Assembly (NCBI GenBank): GCA_046296415.1
Contig: JBKBLN010000001.1
Location: forward strand, 496,001-560,000
Source: CAYNRA01 sp046296415
Lineage (GTDB): Bacteria; Bacteroidota; Bacteroidia; Cytophagales; Spirosomataceae
Direction of reading: 5' to 3'
Length of the DNA: 64,000 bases
A model generated the notes under the pieces. It was given only the letters and a program-made list of their open reading frames with translations. It was not told the DNA's origin and ran no database searches. The translations under genes were made by a program, and so were the position numbers. How positions within the stretch are numbered: position 1 is the stretch's first letter; every line of letters starts with the position of its first letter. Positions 44,221-53,917 of the stretch are shown here, in pieces.

Positions 44221-45099
44221 TCAAGCTCCAGTGCCTGGATACGGCACAAAGCCCGTTTCACCCGGAATTTCCGGAAAACGCCGAGCGATCCAATCTTCTT
44301 TGGCCTGTTTCAAGCGCTCTTTTCGGGAAGAAACAAAGTTCCAGTCGATGTACCGAGGCTCTGGGAATGGGTCACCCCCGAAAATGTAGAGGGTTGAGCC
44401 AGCAGTCACCTCAAACGAGCATAAGGTAGCTTCTTGGGCGATCAAGATTTGTTTCGGACCAAACGCATGGCCGTCGTCCACAATCGACCCCTCCAAAATA
44501 TACAGGGCACTTTCTCCAAACAGATGTTCCCCTAGGTCAAGTTTTTGCGTTTGGTGGCATTTGATTTCAATGAAATACAAAGGGCTGTAGGTCGGCACGG
44601 GAGATTGATGGCCTCTGAAGGCCCCAGCGATGAGTTTAAAGGAAAGTCCATGCTCCTCCCACGTTGGGATGTTGGCGGCTGGAATGTGGGTGAATGAGGG
44701 CTCCATTTCTTCGAGGTGAGTAGGAAGTGCCACCCAAATTTGAAGTCCGTGCAAGACCGTTTCAGTTTCTCGCAGGGCTTCGGGTGTCCGTTCTGAATGT
44801 ACCACACCCCGGCCAGCGGTCATCCAGTTGACAGCCCCTGGCTGAATCTCCAGTTCACTTCCTAAGCTATCGCGGTGCATGATAGCGCCGTCAAAAAGGA
44901 AAGTGAGCGTGGAAAGTCCGATGTGTGGATGAGGCAACACATCGAGCGCTTCACGTGCTTTCAGCTGAACGGGTCCCATGTGATCGATGAAGACAAACGG
45001 CCCCACCGACCGTTTTTGGCGAAAGGGTAACAAACGGCCCACCATAAAATGGCCAATGGAGGCAGCCCGCTCCTCGATGATCAGTTGGATATTGGACAT
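44221..45099 (-). CDS. Pirin family protein
   Basis: The 292-residue bicupin contains the pirin metal site: HPHIGLSTLTFLFDG, MHRDSLG, and GRGVVHSERTP with histidines and glutamate in the expected order. Bacterial pirins often show quercetin dioxygenase activity or bind other proteins; the role here is unknown. It lies 35 bp upstream of waaA on the same strand. Confidence 0.88.
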   Translation of the reverse strand: MSNIQLIIEERAASIGHFMVGRLLPFRQKRSVGPFVFIDHMGPVQLKAREALDVLPHPHIGLSTLTFLFDGAIMHRDSLGSELEIQPGAVNWMTAGRGVVHSERTPEALRETETVLHGLQIWVALPTHLEEMEPSFTHIPAANIPTWEEHGLSFKLIAGAFRGHQSPVPTYSPLYFIEIKCHQTQKLDLGEHLFGESALYILEGSIVDDGHAFGPKQILIAQEATLCSFEVTAGSTLYIFGGDPFPEPRYIDWNFVSSRKERLKQAKEDWIARRFPEIPGETGFVPYPGTGA

Positions 45100-45203
45100 A
45101 TCATTTTTTTTTCAAAGAAACATAAAATTGAAACACCGTGTGCCAGAAAATGATTCGGATCTTTAGTCTACTAGAAAAATAGGACAATTCGAAAGAAGCG
45201 TAG

Positions 45204-45211
45204 TATATTTG
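45204..45211 (+). promoter_or_regulatory. -7 box of the TIM-barrel gene
   Basis: TATATTTG matches the Bacteroidota -7 consensus and lies 51 bp before the start codon of the downstream gene. No convincing -33 box is visible. Confidence 0.45.
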
Positions 45212-45261
45212 TTCGGAAGAAATTCCTTCCCACATCATTTAACCCAACACACCGAATAACA

Positions 45262-46131
45262 ATGAAAAAATCGAACGTAGCTCCTTGGCTAACAGTCGCT
45301 GTCCTACTATTCCTCAACCTTTCCACGTGGGCACAAGGAAACTTTGGTGGCTTGAGCCTGTACACTGTCCGGACCGACATGGGCAAAGATGCCATCGGTA
45401 CCCTGAAGAAAGTCTCTGAGGCTGGTTACAAGTTCATCGAGGCCGCAGACTATAAAAATGGTACGTTTTACGGCATGAAACCCGAAGAGTTCAAAAAAGC
45501 TCTACAAGAGATTGGTCTCACACCCCTAAGCGCACACATGGGGTCTGCCACCTTGGACAATATCGATCAGCAAATCGCCGATACCAAAGCCGCTGGATTT
45601 CAATATTTTGTAGCCCCCGTGCCCCCCATGGGAATGTTCAAATACAATCCTGAAACCAAAAGCTTGTCCATGACAGACGATGTAGCCTACCTTACCAGCG
45701 TTCTCAAGACAATGGGGGAGAAGTGCAAAGCCGCAGGTCTTACCTTCCTTTATCATAACCATGGTTTCGAGTTCGAAAAAAACAAAGCCGGTATTGTACC
45801 CATCGAGTACATGTTGGAAAACCTAGATCCCAGCGTGGTGAACTTCCAGATGGATCTTTATTGGGTGACCAAAGCCGGAGCAGATCCACTAGCCTATTTC
45901 GATAAATATCCAAAGCGTTTCCCCATTTGGCATTTGAAAGATATGGATAGCCAGGGCCGATTTGCCCCAGTGGGAACTGGATCCATCGATTTTGCCAAAA
46001 TTCAAAAACAAGCCAAAAAAGCAGGTATGCGATATTATCTTGTGGAACAAGATCAAACCTTCGATGGCCTGCAACCCCTAGATGCCATGAAAATCAGCCA
46101 TGCGTCTTTGAAGAAATTTGGATTCAAGTAA
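45262..46131 (+). CDS. Secreted sugar phosphate isomerase/epimerase-like TIM-barrel protein
   Basis: The 289-residue protein has a signal peptide (MKKSNVAPWLTVAVLLFLNLSTWAQ cut after about residue 25, shown here only as the hydrophobic start) and an AP-endonuclease-2-like barrel. The metal-site residues lie in FLYHNHGFEFE, FQMDLYWVTKAG, IWHLKDMDSQG and YYLVEQDQ. Related proteins include IolE and hydroxypyruvate isomerase. Secreted members are common in Bacteroidota carbohydrate metabolism; the substrate is not known. Confidence 0.85.
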   Translation: MKKSNVAPWLTVAVLLFLNLSTWAQGNFGGLSLYTVRTDMGKDAIGTLKKVSEAGYKFIEAADYKNGTFYGMKPEEFKKALQEIGLTPLSAHMGSATLDNIDQQIADTKAAGFQYFVAPVPPMGMFKYNPETKSLSMTDDVAYLTSVLKTMGEKCKAAGLTFLYHNHGFEFEKNKAGIVPIEYMLENLDPSVVNFQMDLYWVTKAGADPLAYFDKYPKRFPIWHLKDMDSQGRFAPVGTGSIDFAKIQKQAKKAGMRYYLVEQDQTFDGLQPLDAMKISHASLKKFGFK

Positions 46132-46156
46132 GAAAGATGAATAATTATGAATCAAT

Positions 46157-46324
46157 GTCGTTTAGTTAGTGGACTCTTCCACGAAGTAGCCCATGATTAC
46201 GGCCCTTCAGGCCTTTTTTTGCTAGGGTTTGTGCCATTTCCCTAGCCTTAGCAGGCTAGGTTATTGATTAAGCACCGTTGGTGCTGGATTAAAGCAGCTA
46301 GGTAAAATTCCCCAACTAAACGAC
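46157..46324 (-). repeat. 168-bp MITE-like repeat, copy c
   Basis: The copy has perfect ends GTCGTTTAGTT and AACTAAACGAC and the same length as copies a and b, in reverse orientation. ATTATGAAT tracts flank both sides. Confidence 0.85.
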
Positions 46325-46358
46325 ATTGAATTATGAATTATGAATTCATAAAATGTGA

Positions 46359-47489
46359 ATGATGAAGAAGCTAACCCTTTCGGTCGTATTTCTTTTGATT
46401 TCTGTCATAAGTGTAGCCCAAAAATCCTTTTCTGTAACCATCCAGTTTCCTAAAGAGGTGGATACCCAACATATCCGAATGGGGTATGATAATGGTCGAG
46501 AGCGCATCGCCGTTCCTGGTCAGTTTGTTAATAACAAGATGACGGTATCCGGAACCTATTTTTCTAGGTATGTAACGCTTTCGATGTTGGATGAAGAAAA
46601 AGAGAGTTTTGTGGATATGCATTATTTTTGGGTCGATGGAACGAATGCTTCCATCACCTTTACTTCGAAAGGCTCCAACGAGAATATTTTCAATCAAAGT
46701 AGTTTGAAAAACGCCTATCGCCTGGATGTGGTCGGAAAAGAACTTCAGGATTTTACGCGAGCTGAATTAAATGCCTACCAAGCATTTTATCGACACTACC
46801 TTAGTCCGACCTTTGAAGGGGAGTACACGGATTCCTTGGCTCGGGTTTTTGATTCAATTTTTGCAAGTCTTCGGGATAAAGAAATTGAGTTCATCAAAAG
46901 CCGGCCTACTGATTATTTCGCTTTTGATTATTTTAGACGAACTTTAGCTACCGATCACACCGCGCATCCGGATACTTTATTGTCGGTATTCCATCTTTTT
47001 TCAAATGAATGGAAAGAAAGTTTTGAGGGGAATGAATTGGAGCTATTTCTGAAAGGTAAGGCACTGAGAAAGAAGGCGATGGCTCCGATTATCGAGGCAG
47101 CAGACTACTACTCAAAAGATAAGCTATCCCTTCAGAATAAGAACTACACTTTATTGGTTTTTTGGGCTTCTTGGTGCAAACCCTGTTTGGCTGAAATTCC
47201 TCAAATAAAAACCCTACGTTCGAAGTTTTCAGAGGATGATTTGACAATAATCTACGTGACATTGGATGAAGAGGTTACCCTATTTGAGCAGGCAGTAAAG
47301 AAATGGGATTTGAGGTGGAGTCATATCTTCGGGAATAAACCATTGATCAAAACATTTGGCGTTTTGGGAATTCCACAGATATTCCTTGTCGATAAAGAAG
47401 GAAGAATAGCTTACTCTCGCGAGGAGGAAAAGGATTTTTCAGCTCAGTTGCCTGTTTTGGAAAAGCTTCTTGAAGATATAATTGATTAA
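46359..47489 (+). CDS. Secreted TlpA-like thioredoxin-fold protein
   Basis: The 376-residue protein has a signal peptide (1-20), an N-terminal beta-rich DUF4369-like domain (about 25-115), a helical middle and a C-terminal thioredoxin fold with FWASWCKPC (C273, C276) and the cis-proline segment GVLGIPQIFLVD. This is the common Bacteroidota layout for periplasmic thiol oxidoreductases. Two copies of the 168-bp repeat in the same orientation flank the gene. Its substrate is unknown; a nearby secreted Cys-containing peptide is a candidate. Confidence 0.85.
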   Translation: MMKKLTLSVVFLLISVISVAQKSFSVTIQFPKEVDTQHIRMGYDNGRERIAVPGQFVNNKMTVSGTYFSRYVTLSMLDEEKESFVDMHYFWVDGTNASITFTSKGSNENIFNQSSLKNAYRLDVVGKELQDFTRAELNAYQAFYRHYLSPTFEGEYTDSLARVFDSIFASLRDKEIEFIKSRPTDYFAFDYFRRTLATDHTAHPDTLLSVFHLFSNEWKESFEGNELELFLKGKALRKKAMAPIIEAADYYSKDKLSLQNKNYTLLVFWASWCKPCLAEIPQIKTLRSKFSEDDLTIIYVTLDEEVTLFEQAVKKWDLRWSHIFGNKPLIKTFGVLGIPQIFLVDKEGRIAYSREEEKDFSAQLPVLEKLLEDIID

Positions 47490-47846
47490 AGTTTAAAACG
47501 TTTCGCATACCTGAATTTCCTTCGGTAGCTCCGACGCTTCTTTCCGAAATCGCCAACGCACAAGGTATGAACAGGCCACAGCCTTTGGTAAATACTGTCT
47601 AGCACCTTCGGTGCCGAATTCGCTACCCCGCCCCATACCGTCGGTGCGGCCTGCTTCTTGGTTGCTAGGTCTTATATACTTGATAGGCCGCACCGACGGA
47701 GAAATTGGGTGGGGAATTCCTGGGCTACAAACAGGTTGCCCCGCTGGGGCAAGGGTATCGAACGGTTATGGATTTGGTTGATCAGGCTGTAATCATGGGC
47801 AATTTGAAACACTCATCTCTCCTCACTCATAATTCATAATTCAATG
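47490..47846. repeat. Gap with REP-like hairpins
   Basis: The largest structure is a 14-bp perfect inverted repeat CCGTCGGTGCGGCC (47638-47651) with its complement at 47686-47699. A second hairpin TTGCCCC..GGGGCAA stands at 47736-47752, and AGCACCTTCGGTGC near 47601. No gene is supported. Confidence 0.55.
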
Positions 47847-48013
47847 TCGTTTAGTTAGTGGACTCTTCCATGAAGTAGCCCATGATTACGGCCCTTCAGG
47901 CCTTTTTTTGCTAGGGTTTGTGTCATTTCCCTAGCCTTAGCAGGCTAGGTTATTGATTAAGCACCGTTGGTGCTGGAATAGGTGAACTAGGTAAAATTCC
48001 CTAACTAAACGAC
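47847..48013 (-). repeat. 168-bp MITE-like repeat, copy d
   Basis: The copy is 167 bp with perfect GTCGTTTAGTT and AACTAAACGAC ends and the same orientation as copy c. Its right inner part (GGAATAGGTGAAC) is diverged from the others. Confidence 0.85.
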
Positions 48014-48044
48014 ATTGATTCATAATTCATAAGGTGATTTAACA

Positions 48045-48075
48045 ACAAACGGCTCCATCGGAGCCAACCGTTTGT
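48045..48075. repeat. REP-like hairpin
   Basis: ACAAACGGCTCC pairs with GGAGCC..GTTTGT. A shorter copy, GCTCCATCGGAGC, follows near 48108. The remaining sequence to 48335 shows no gene. Confidence 0.6.
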
Positions 48076-48335
48076 AGCCTCATCATACGCCCGTGAATAA
48101 TCAAGCTCCATCGGAGCGGCCCGTAAAAAGGCAACGGTTACCGATTCGGATATTCATTTTTCTTTTCGCGGGTTAATCAGCCTACACAAAACCCGTTGAT
48201 GATCTTAAACAAGCCGCATCGAGGGAATATGCTTGGACTTCAATAGGATGTCATCTTTTTACAAATAATTTACATGGTACAGGAGTGCCATATTACGTCG
48301 CCACTCATTCCCTTATCGTATATTCTTAAAATAGC

Positions 48336-48635
48336 TCACTTCCTCTTTCTGACTTTCTCGATTATCCTTGAAAGTAATGGAATTTCCTCAGGCTTGAAAT
48401 GTTCGAGCAGACGCGTGAGTACGGATATTTCTTTCGGACAAACCAGCTCTTCTTCCCCCTCTTGTATTAATTTAACAATTTCTTGGTGTATTTTCTTCGA
48501 TGGCATACTTTTGCCAGCCTCCCAGGCATTGATGCTGGGTTGACTTACCTTCAGTTTTGCGGCCAATTGTGCTTGGGTGAGGTTATTCTCTGTACGATAT
48601 TTTCGTAGAGCCTCATGTAAAGGAATTTTTTTCAT
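48336..48635 (-). CDS. Xre-family transcriptional regulator
   Basis: The 99-residue protein has an N-terminal helix-turn-helix (about 8-60: RTENNLTQAQLAAKLKVSQPSINAWEAGK) and a short helical tail with a basic end (VRKRK). It is divergent from the secretion cluster that begins at 49026. The region between contains repeated CTGATA half-sites, one 78 bp from this gene's start and a paired cluster nearer the cluster promoter, so it is the likely regulator of both directions. The ligand or inducing signal is unknown. Confidence 0.8.
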   Translation of the reverse strand: MKKIPLHEALRKYRTENNLTQAQLAAKLKVSQPSINAWEAGKSMPSKKIHQEIVKLIQEGEEELVCPKEISVLTRLLEHFKPEEIPLLSRIIEKVRKRK

Positions 48636-48823
48636 GGTGATCAGGCTTTAGTTGGAAAAAAGATTCCAAAGATTCACGATTTAAGGTATGAGTTGATGCT
48701 TCGAAAATAAGTCTGATATTTTCAAGGGGCAAGTTTTTTCTTATCTTTATTATTTCATGGGGGGGGTAAATAGTTGATTATTAATTGATTACATTTTTTA
48801 CTTGTCTTCGCAAATGTATATTT

Positions 48824-48882
48824 CTGATAAAATCCTGATAAATTATCAGCCAAACTGATATTTTTTATCAGCGTTATTTTTG
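48824..48882 (+). promoter_or_regulatory. CTGATA operator cluster and promoter of the secretion cluster
   Basis: Within 48 bp there are CTGATAA (48824-48830), the palindrome CTGATAAATTATCAG (48835-48849) and CTGATA/TATCAG (48855-48871). TATTTTTG at 48875-48882 fits a -7 box, so the sites cover the -33 region. A further CTGATA lies at 48713. The rest of 48636-49025 is AT-rich leader with no gene. Confidence 0.55.
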
Positions 48883-49025
48883 GAGGTTTGGCAGGAAGGT
48901 TGCAGTTTTGATTCATTATTCAAATGAACAGCGATTTATTTGATTTATAAAAAATCGATTCGTTGGTCGTTTTTAGTTCGGATTTCCGGTAATCAATCAA
49001 TAATTAACTTTAAATTTTAACTTTT

Positions 49026-49268
49026 ATGAAAAAATTTGTTGTCACCCTGTTTTTTGCGTTTTGTGCTACGGCCAGCTTTGCAAACACCAACGATGTAGAC
49101 TTAGCCAAGTCCAAGGTAGAATTGAACTCAAGTTCAGTTCAGACTCAAACTACTACCACCAATGTGTCTTTTTCTGGGTGTGTAGTCGAGAATATCTGTG
49201 GGAATATTGCAGTGGTTTGTGATGCAGAGGATAGAAAGTTTTGGGAAGAACGTTACTGCGACCAATAA
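49026..49268 (+). CDS. Small secreted Cys-containing peptide
   Basis: The 80-residue product has a clear signal peptide (MKKFVVTLFFAFCATASFA). The mature part has a Ser/Thr-rich linker and a C-terminal segment with four cysteines (SGCVVENICGNIAVVCDAEDRKF and ERYC region). Four cysteines allow two disulfides. I do not recognise a family. It is the first gene after the operator cluster and precedes two GLPGLI genes, so it may be the substrate, a secreted signal or a toxin of this cluster; each is speculation. Confidence 0.65.
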   Translation: MKKFVVTLFFAFCATASFANTNDVDLAKSKVELNSSSVQTQTTTTNVSFSGCVVENICGNIAVVCDAEDRKFWEERYCDQ

Positions 49269-49356
49269 CAGATTATCCAAAAATAAAAAAATCCAGTTAA
49301 TAATGGTTTGCCCTCTAGTTAAATTAGGGGCAAACCATTTTAATCGTAATAACCCC

Positions 49357-50160
49357 ATGCAAACAAGATACCCTCTCACATTTGCCTTGTTATTTCTTGC
49401 AACGGCTCTGTCCGGGCAAAATTACAAAGTGGCCTATCGGTTGCATTATTTTGAAAATCCGGTTGAGCGTACCGGTAGTCAACAAGAAGACTTTTATTTA
49501 TATATCGACCAGGACCACAGCGAATTTGTGAGCGTTCTGAAAATGAAAAAGGATTCGGTCATGAAATTTGATAAGTCCGATGTGGGCCGTCAAATGGCTG
49601 CCTACAAAGCAATACCCAGAACAAAGTTTGAGTTTTTTCTGACGAAGCAGTACAATACCAAGACGGTATTGTTTGCACAAAAGTTTTCGGTGAACATTGG
49701 TTATCAACAGGTAGGCACCACCTACAACTGGGAGGTGGTGGATACAACGAAAACAGTGAACGGATTTACATGTAGAAAAGCCACCTTGCAACACCTTGGA
49801 AATACCTACGAAGCCTGGTTTACCGACGAAGTTCCAGTTTTTGACGGACCCTATTTTTTTCAGGGATTACCCGGTTTGATTTTGGAGGTATCTTGCCCGG
49901 AACGAGGGTATCGATTTGAGTTTCTTGGGATCGAAAATGCTGTTCCTCTAATGGAATATGGTAAAAAGAAACTGACTGCATTGAGTGATAACCGAGAAAA
50001 GTTTCTGGTTCTGTACGATGATTGGGAGAAAAACAGATACAGAAATTTATACAAATTAGGATGGTTGGATCCTTCAGTTGAAGATAAAGATGCTTATATC
50101 AACAAAATACAAGCTGAGGAAGACGCCCAGAGACCTAAATTCAAATTAGAGATATTCTGA
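49357..50160 (+). CDS. GLPGLI family protein, copy 1
   Basis: From MQTRYPLTFALLFLATALSG (signal peptide) the 267-residue protein carries the family signature FFQGLPGLILEV near residue 165. A preceding FTCRKATLQHLGNTYEAWFTDEVPVFDGPY segment is typical of GLPGLI proteins. The family is widespread in Bacteroidota, is usually exported and has no known function. The frame is open upstream to 49198 but overlaps the peptide gene; 49357 is preferred because it begins with the signal peptide and matches the paralogue. Confidence 0.88.
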   Translation: MQTRYPLTFALLFLATALSGQNYKVAYRLHYFENPVERTGSQQEDFYLYIDQDHSEFVSVLKMKKDSVMKFDKSDVGRQMAAYKAIPRTKFEFFLTKQYNTKTVLFAQKFSVNIGYQQVGTTYNWEVVDTTKTVNGFTCRKATLQHLGNTYEAWFTDEVPVFDGPYFFQGLPGLILEVSCPERGYRFEFLGIENAVPLMEYGKKKLTALSDNREKFLVLYDDWEKNRYRNLYKLGWLDPSVEDKDAYINKIQAEEDAQRPKFKLEIF

Positions 50161-50248
50161 TATACGTATTTGTGATCTTTTCTGTTTTATTTTTAATCTC
50201 AATGGTGTATTTTTATGGTAAGCTGATGCTAAATGAACTCCTAAAGCC

Positions 50249-51070
50249 ATGAACTCAATGTATAATATTCCCCTCACATTTGCCTTATTATTTCTTGCAA
50301 CGGCTCTGTTCGGGCAAAATTACAAAGTGGCCTATCGGTTGCACTATTTTGAAAATCCGGTTGAGCGCACGGGCAATCAACAAGAAGACTTTTATTTATA
50401 TACCGACCAGGACCACAGCGAATTTGTAAGTGTTCTGAAAATGAAAAGTGATTCGGTCGTTAAGTTTGACAAAAATGATGTAGGCAGCAAATTCGCTACT
50501 CTTAAAGCAATGCCCAAAACAAAGTTTGAGTTTTTTCTGACCAAACAGTACAATACCAAGACGGTTTTGTTTGCACAAAATTTTTCGGCGAACATTGCGT
50601 ATCAACAGGTAGGCACCACCTACGCCTGGGAGGTGATGGATACAACGAAAACAGTGAATGGATTTACGTGCAGAAAAGCCACCTTGCAACACCTTGGAAA
50701 TACCTACGAGGCTTGGTTTACCGACGAAGTTCCAGTTTTTGACGGACCCTACTTTTTTCATGGATTACCCGGTTTGATTTTGGAGGTAACTTGCCCCGGA
50801 CGAGGGTATCGATTTGAGTTTCTCGGGATCGAAAATGCCTTACCTCTAATGGAATATGGTAAAAAGAAATTGTTTGCATTGAGTGATAACCGGGAAAAGT
50901 TTCTGGCACTGTACGATGATTGGGAGAAAAACGAGGTAAGAAATTCCTTTAAAACAGGACGCATATCATTAGTCTCTCCAACAAACGATCAGGAGGAAGA
51001 GGCTTTTATTAATAGGATGCAGGCCGAAACAGACGCCAAAAGATCTAAATTTAAATTGGAGATATTTTGA
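50249..51070 (+). CDS. GLPGLI family protein, copy 2
   Basis: The 273-residue protein is a close paralogue of the preceding gene and shares most residues over its first 200 positions, including GLPGLILEV. The C-terminal 50 residues differ more (TGRISLVSPTNDQEEE insert). MNSMYNIPLTF gives two possible starts, 50249 and 50258. It overlaps the barrel gene by 4 bp. The pair arose by tandem duplication. Confidence 0.88.
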   Translation: MNSMYNIPLTFALLFLATALFGQNYKVAYRLHYFENPVERTGNQQEDFYLYTDQDHSEFVSVLKMKSDSVVKFDKNDVGSKFATLKAMPKTKFEFFLTKQYNTKTVLFAQNFSANIAYQQVGTTYAWEVMDTTKTVNGFTCRKATLQHLGNTYEAWFTDEVPVFDGPYFFHGLPGLILEVTCPGRGYRFEFLGIENALPLMEYGKKKLFALSDNREKFLALYDDWEKNEVRNSFKTGRISLVSPTNDQEEEAFINRMQAETDAKRSKFKLEIF

Positions 51071-53718
51071 GATACGTAGTAGTTATTATTCTAATTATCT
51101 TGTTTTGTAACAAAATTCAAGGTCAAACATCCCTCAAAGGGGTGGTGTCGGATTCGCTCTCACAAAAGCCATTGGAAAGGAGTAGTGTGGTTGCCTATGC
51201 ATGGAAAACGAAGAAACTTATCAAGTTTGCTTTTACAGACAAAGAAGGTCGGTTTTCGCTGGATATTCCGGTAGGAGATGCCGATTCTTTACAAGTCACG
51301 GTGAAATATTTGGGCTATGCCACGGCGTCAAAAACCATATCAAAAACCGAAACGGTGGTTAATTTTCACCTTATGCCTCAAGAGTTTATCCTGAACGAAG
51401 TCGCTATAAAACCACTCGCTGTAAGGCAAGAGGGTGATACCTTGACGTTCAACCCGACAAAGTTTGAAAAGGCGAATGATACCTCCTTGGAAGATGTGTT
51501 AAAAAGACTGCCTGGTGTAGAAGTTGGGAAGGACGGAAAAATTTCATACAACGGACAGCAAATCAATAAGTTTTATATTGAAGGACTCAATTTGTTGGAT
51601 GGGAAATATAACCTAGCCACCAAAAATATTAGTAAAGAGGATATAGCTGAAATCAATGTATTCAAAAACCACCAGCCAATCAAAGCCCTGCAGGATTCGG
51701 AGTTCAGTGAATCCCCGGCGATGAATATAAAGCTGAGTAAGAAAAATATTCTTATTGGCAACGGTAGGGCGGGGGTTTCGCCTAATCTAAAAATAGGAGA
51801 TGTTAATTTTTCGCCACTTTTTTTCTCAGAGAAACTGCAACTACTTTCAACCTCACAATTTAATAATTCCGGCAGAGACTTATTGCGGCAATTTCGGTCT
51901 TTTGATGTGAATGCGTATGCTTTTTTAGAAAAAATACCCGATAATAGGCGAGGGATTCTATCGTACACCAATCGCCCGGCACCAAGTTTTGATAATGACC
52001 TTTTGCGGTTCAATCAAACATTTGCCCAAAGTTTTAATTTATTAAAAAAACTTCCCAAGGATTTTCAGATAAAAACCAATATCAACGCGTACACCAACCG
52101 AGAGAACAATGCCTATGATTATGTGACGCAGTTTTACCTCACGGGATTTGAAAACCTTGACCGCCGAGGTAATCAAGCCTTGCGTCGTCATCTCGGAAAC
52201 ATCGATGGAACCGTGGATATCGAAAAAAATACCAAGAAGCTGTATTTTAAAAATCAGCTTTTAGTTAACACCCATAACGAACGGAACAACGGGACCAACG
52301 AAGAGACTAATTTGCCCCTGACTTCCATTGCGCTGAACAGCCAGTATACCCACCTAAGCAATACGGTATTTACGGTTATACCCACCGCAAAGAAACGTTC
52401 GTTGAGTATTTACTCCTTGGTGTCCTATTCCCAAAATAGTCAGGTAGCCCAAACCAGTCCTCTGCCCCTATTTTTTGATACGCTGCAAACCTCGGTGAAT
52501 GACCTTCGTCAAGGGTATGCCAATACCAATTTTTCTACAGTCAATTCATTGTCCTATACCTTGGGTAAACAAAAGGTAAAATGGTTAAATCGCCTTGTGT
52601 GGGTATATGATCGAAATCGCCTGGAAAGTGAGATGGAGGTACAACAACAGGATCTGTTGGGAGATGAATTTAAAAACGCGGTGAATTGGGAGAAGAATAA
52701 CCTCGAGTATTCTTCCGAGATCAGCTACAACGCACCAAAATACGTCTTGCGGGGCGTGCTTGCTGCGAATAATTATCATTTCAACGTGACAGAACGGTTC
52801 AATGACTTACGTTTTACTCGCAACGTAATGGTATTGAACCCATCCCTTTATTTTTTCAGTCGATTTCAATCCAAGTTTAATGTTGAGGCCAACATCATCA
52901 AGCGAAATGATTTTGGGACCATCCAGAGTATTTTCCCGGGGTATATTTTAGTTCGAAGTAGCCAGCTCAGCAGAAATGTGGGTCGGTTAGGTGCTTATGA
53001 ACAGTGGAGCTTTAATAGTCGGGTTAAATACGCGGATGTCATCAACTCATTTTATGCCAACGTGGGCTTCGTTTTTTCCCTAAATGCCAATGAGCTGGTA
53101 AACAGCACCCAGTTTTCGGTAGAGGGAAACTTAGAAAACATTACGCTAGAGCAGAAGAATAGGTCGGACCGACGGCAATGGTTTTCTTCTTTTGAAAAGA
53201 ATTTTCACAAAATAAAACTAGATGTCAGGCTACGAACTTTCTTCACGAGTGATCGCCAAAATGTATTGATCAACAGGGAGTTGTCGTCCATTATTCAGGA
53301 TAATTTTACCACCAATTTCAACCTTACCAAAGCGTTTTCGAAGCGTTTTTATGTGGATTACGCGTTTGCGTTTAACCGGAGCATTTCTGAATTTGGCGGT
53401 GCGGTGGCTCCTTATTCTTTTGTAACCACGTCCCAAACGGCGGGTTTTAACTACAGTGTTCCTAACAAATGGAATGTACGACTGAATAACCGATACGCAG
53501 CCTTCAATTTTGCTGATCAGAATTTTGATAATTTCTTCATAGATCTCCGACTTTCAATTCCTACCAAGAACAAAAAGCTGAGTTTTGAAATCGAATGGCA
53601 GAATGTCCTCAATGCCAAAAACTACGTCATTTTAGACCGGAGTACATCGTTTCAGACGGTTTCCGTATTGCCTGTCCGATCCAGCCAATTTCTAGGCTAT
53701 ATCAATTTTAAATTTTAG
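51067..53718 (+). CDS. TonB-receptor-like outer-membrane barrel with carboxypeptidase-like domain
   Basis: The 883-residue protein has a signal peptide (up to KIQGQ), a CarboxypepD_reg-like domain (about 20-105), a plug-like region (DVLKRLPGVEVGKDGKISYNG, near 140-160) and a C-terminal barrel. It is the GLPGLI-associated type found in Bacteroidota. The only available start in this context is TTG at 51067, overlapping the GLPGLI stop, so translation is probably coupled. It is likely the outer-membrane channel or receptor of the cluster. The ligand is unknown. Confidence 0.82.
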   Translation: MRYVVVIILIILFCNKIQGQTSLKGVVSDSLSQKPLERSSVVAYAWKTKKLIKFAFTDKEGRFSLDIPVGDADSLQVTVKYLGYATASKTISKTETVVNFHLMPQEFILNEVAIKPLAVRQEGDTLTFNPTKFEKANDTSLEDVLKRLPGVEVGKDGKISYNGQQINKFYIEGLNLLDGKYNLATKNISKEDIAEINVFKNHQPIKALQDSEFSESPAMNIKLSKKNILIGNGRAGVSPNLKIGDVNFSPLFFSEKLQLLSTSQFNNSGRDLLRQFRSFDVNAYAFLEKIPDNRRGILSYTNRPAPSFDNDLLRFNQTFAQSFNLLKKLPKDFQIKTNINAYTNRENNAYDYVTQFYLTGFENLDRRGNQALRRHLGNIDGTVDIEKNTKKLYFKNQLLVNTHNERNNGTNEETNLPLTSIALNSQYTHLSNTVFTVIPTAKKRSLSIYSLVSYSQNSQVAQTSPLPLFFDTLQTSVNDLRQGYANTNFSTVNSLSYTLGKQKVKWLNRLVWVYDRNRLESEMEVQQQDLLGDEFKNAVNWEKNNLEYSSEISYNAPKYVLRGVLAANNYHFNVTERFNDLRFTRNVMVLNPSLYFFSRFQSKFNVEANIIKRNDFGTIQSIFPGYILVRSSQLSRNVGRLGAYEQWSFNSRVKYADVINSFYANVGFVFSLNANELVNSTQFSVEGNLENITLEQKNRSDRRQWFSSFEKNFHKIKLDVRLRTFFTSDRQNVLINRELSSIIQDNFTTNFNLTKAFSKRFYVDYAFAFNRSISEFGGAVAPYSFVTTSQTAGFNYSVPNKWNVRLNNRYAAFNFADQNFDNFFIDLRLSIPTKNKKLSFEIEWQNVLNAKNYVILDRSTSFQTVSVLPVRSSQFLGYINFKF

Positions 53719-53917
53719 TTTGGGTGATTGTTTTTTTTGGGCTTTTAACTTACTATCCTGGTAGAAAGCTTTATTAACCTTTTTTGTATACTTTTTTTAC
53801 CTAGTTTATTTGGAAAATAGAATAAAAAAAGTACTTTTATTCTCAACAGCTAAATAGGCTGTAAGGATTTACCCCTTTCATCTACCTCAATTTCTTACCT
53901 ATTTACATCCAATCTCC

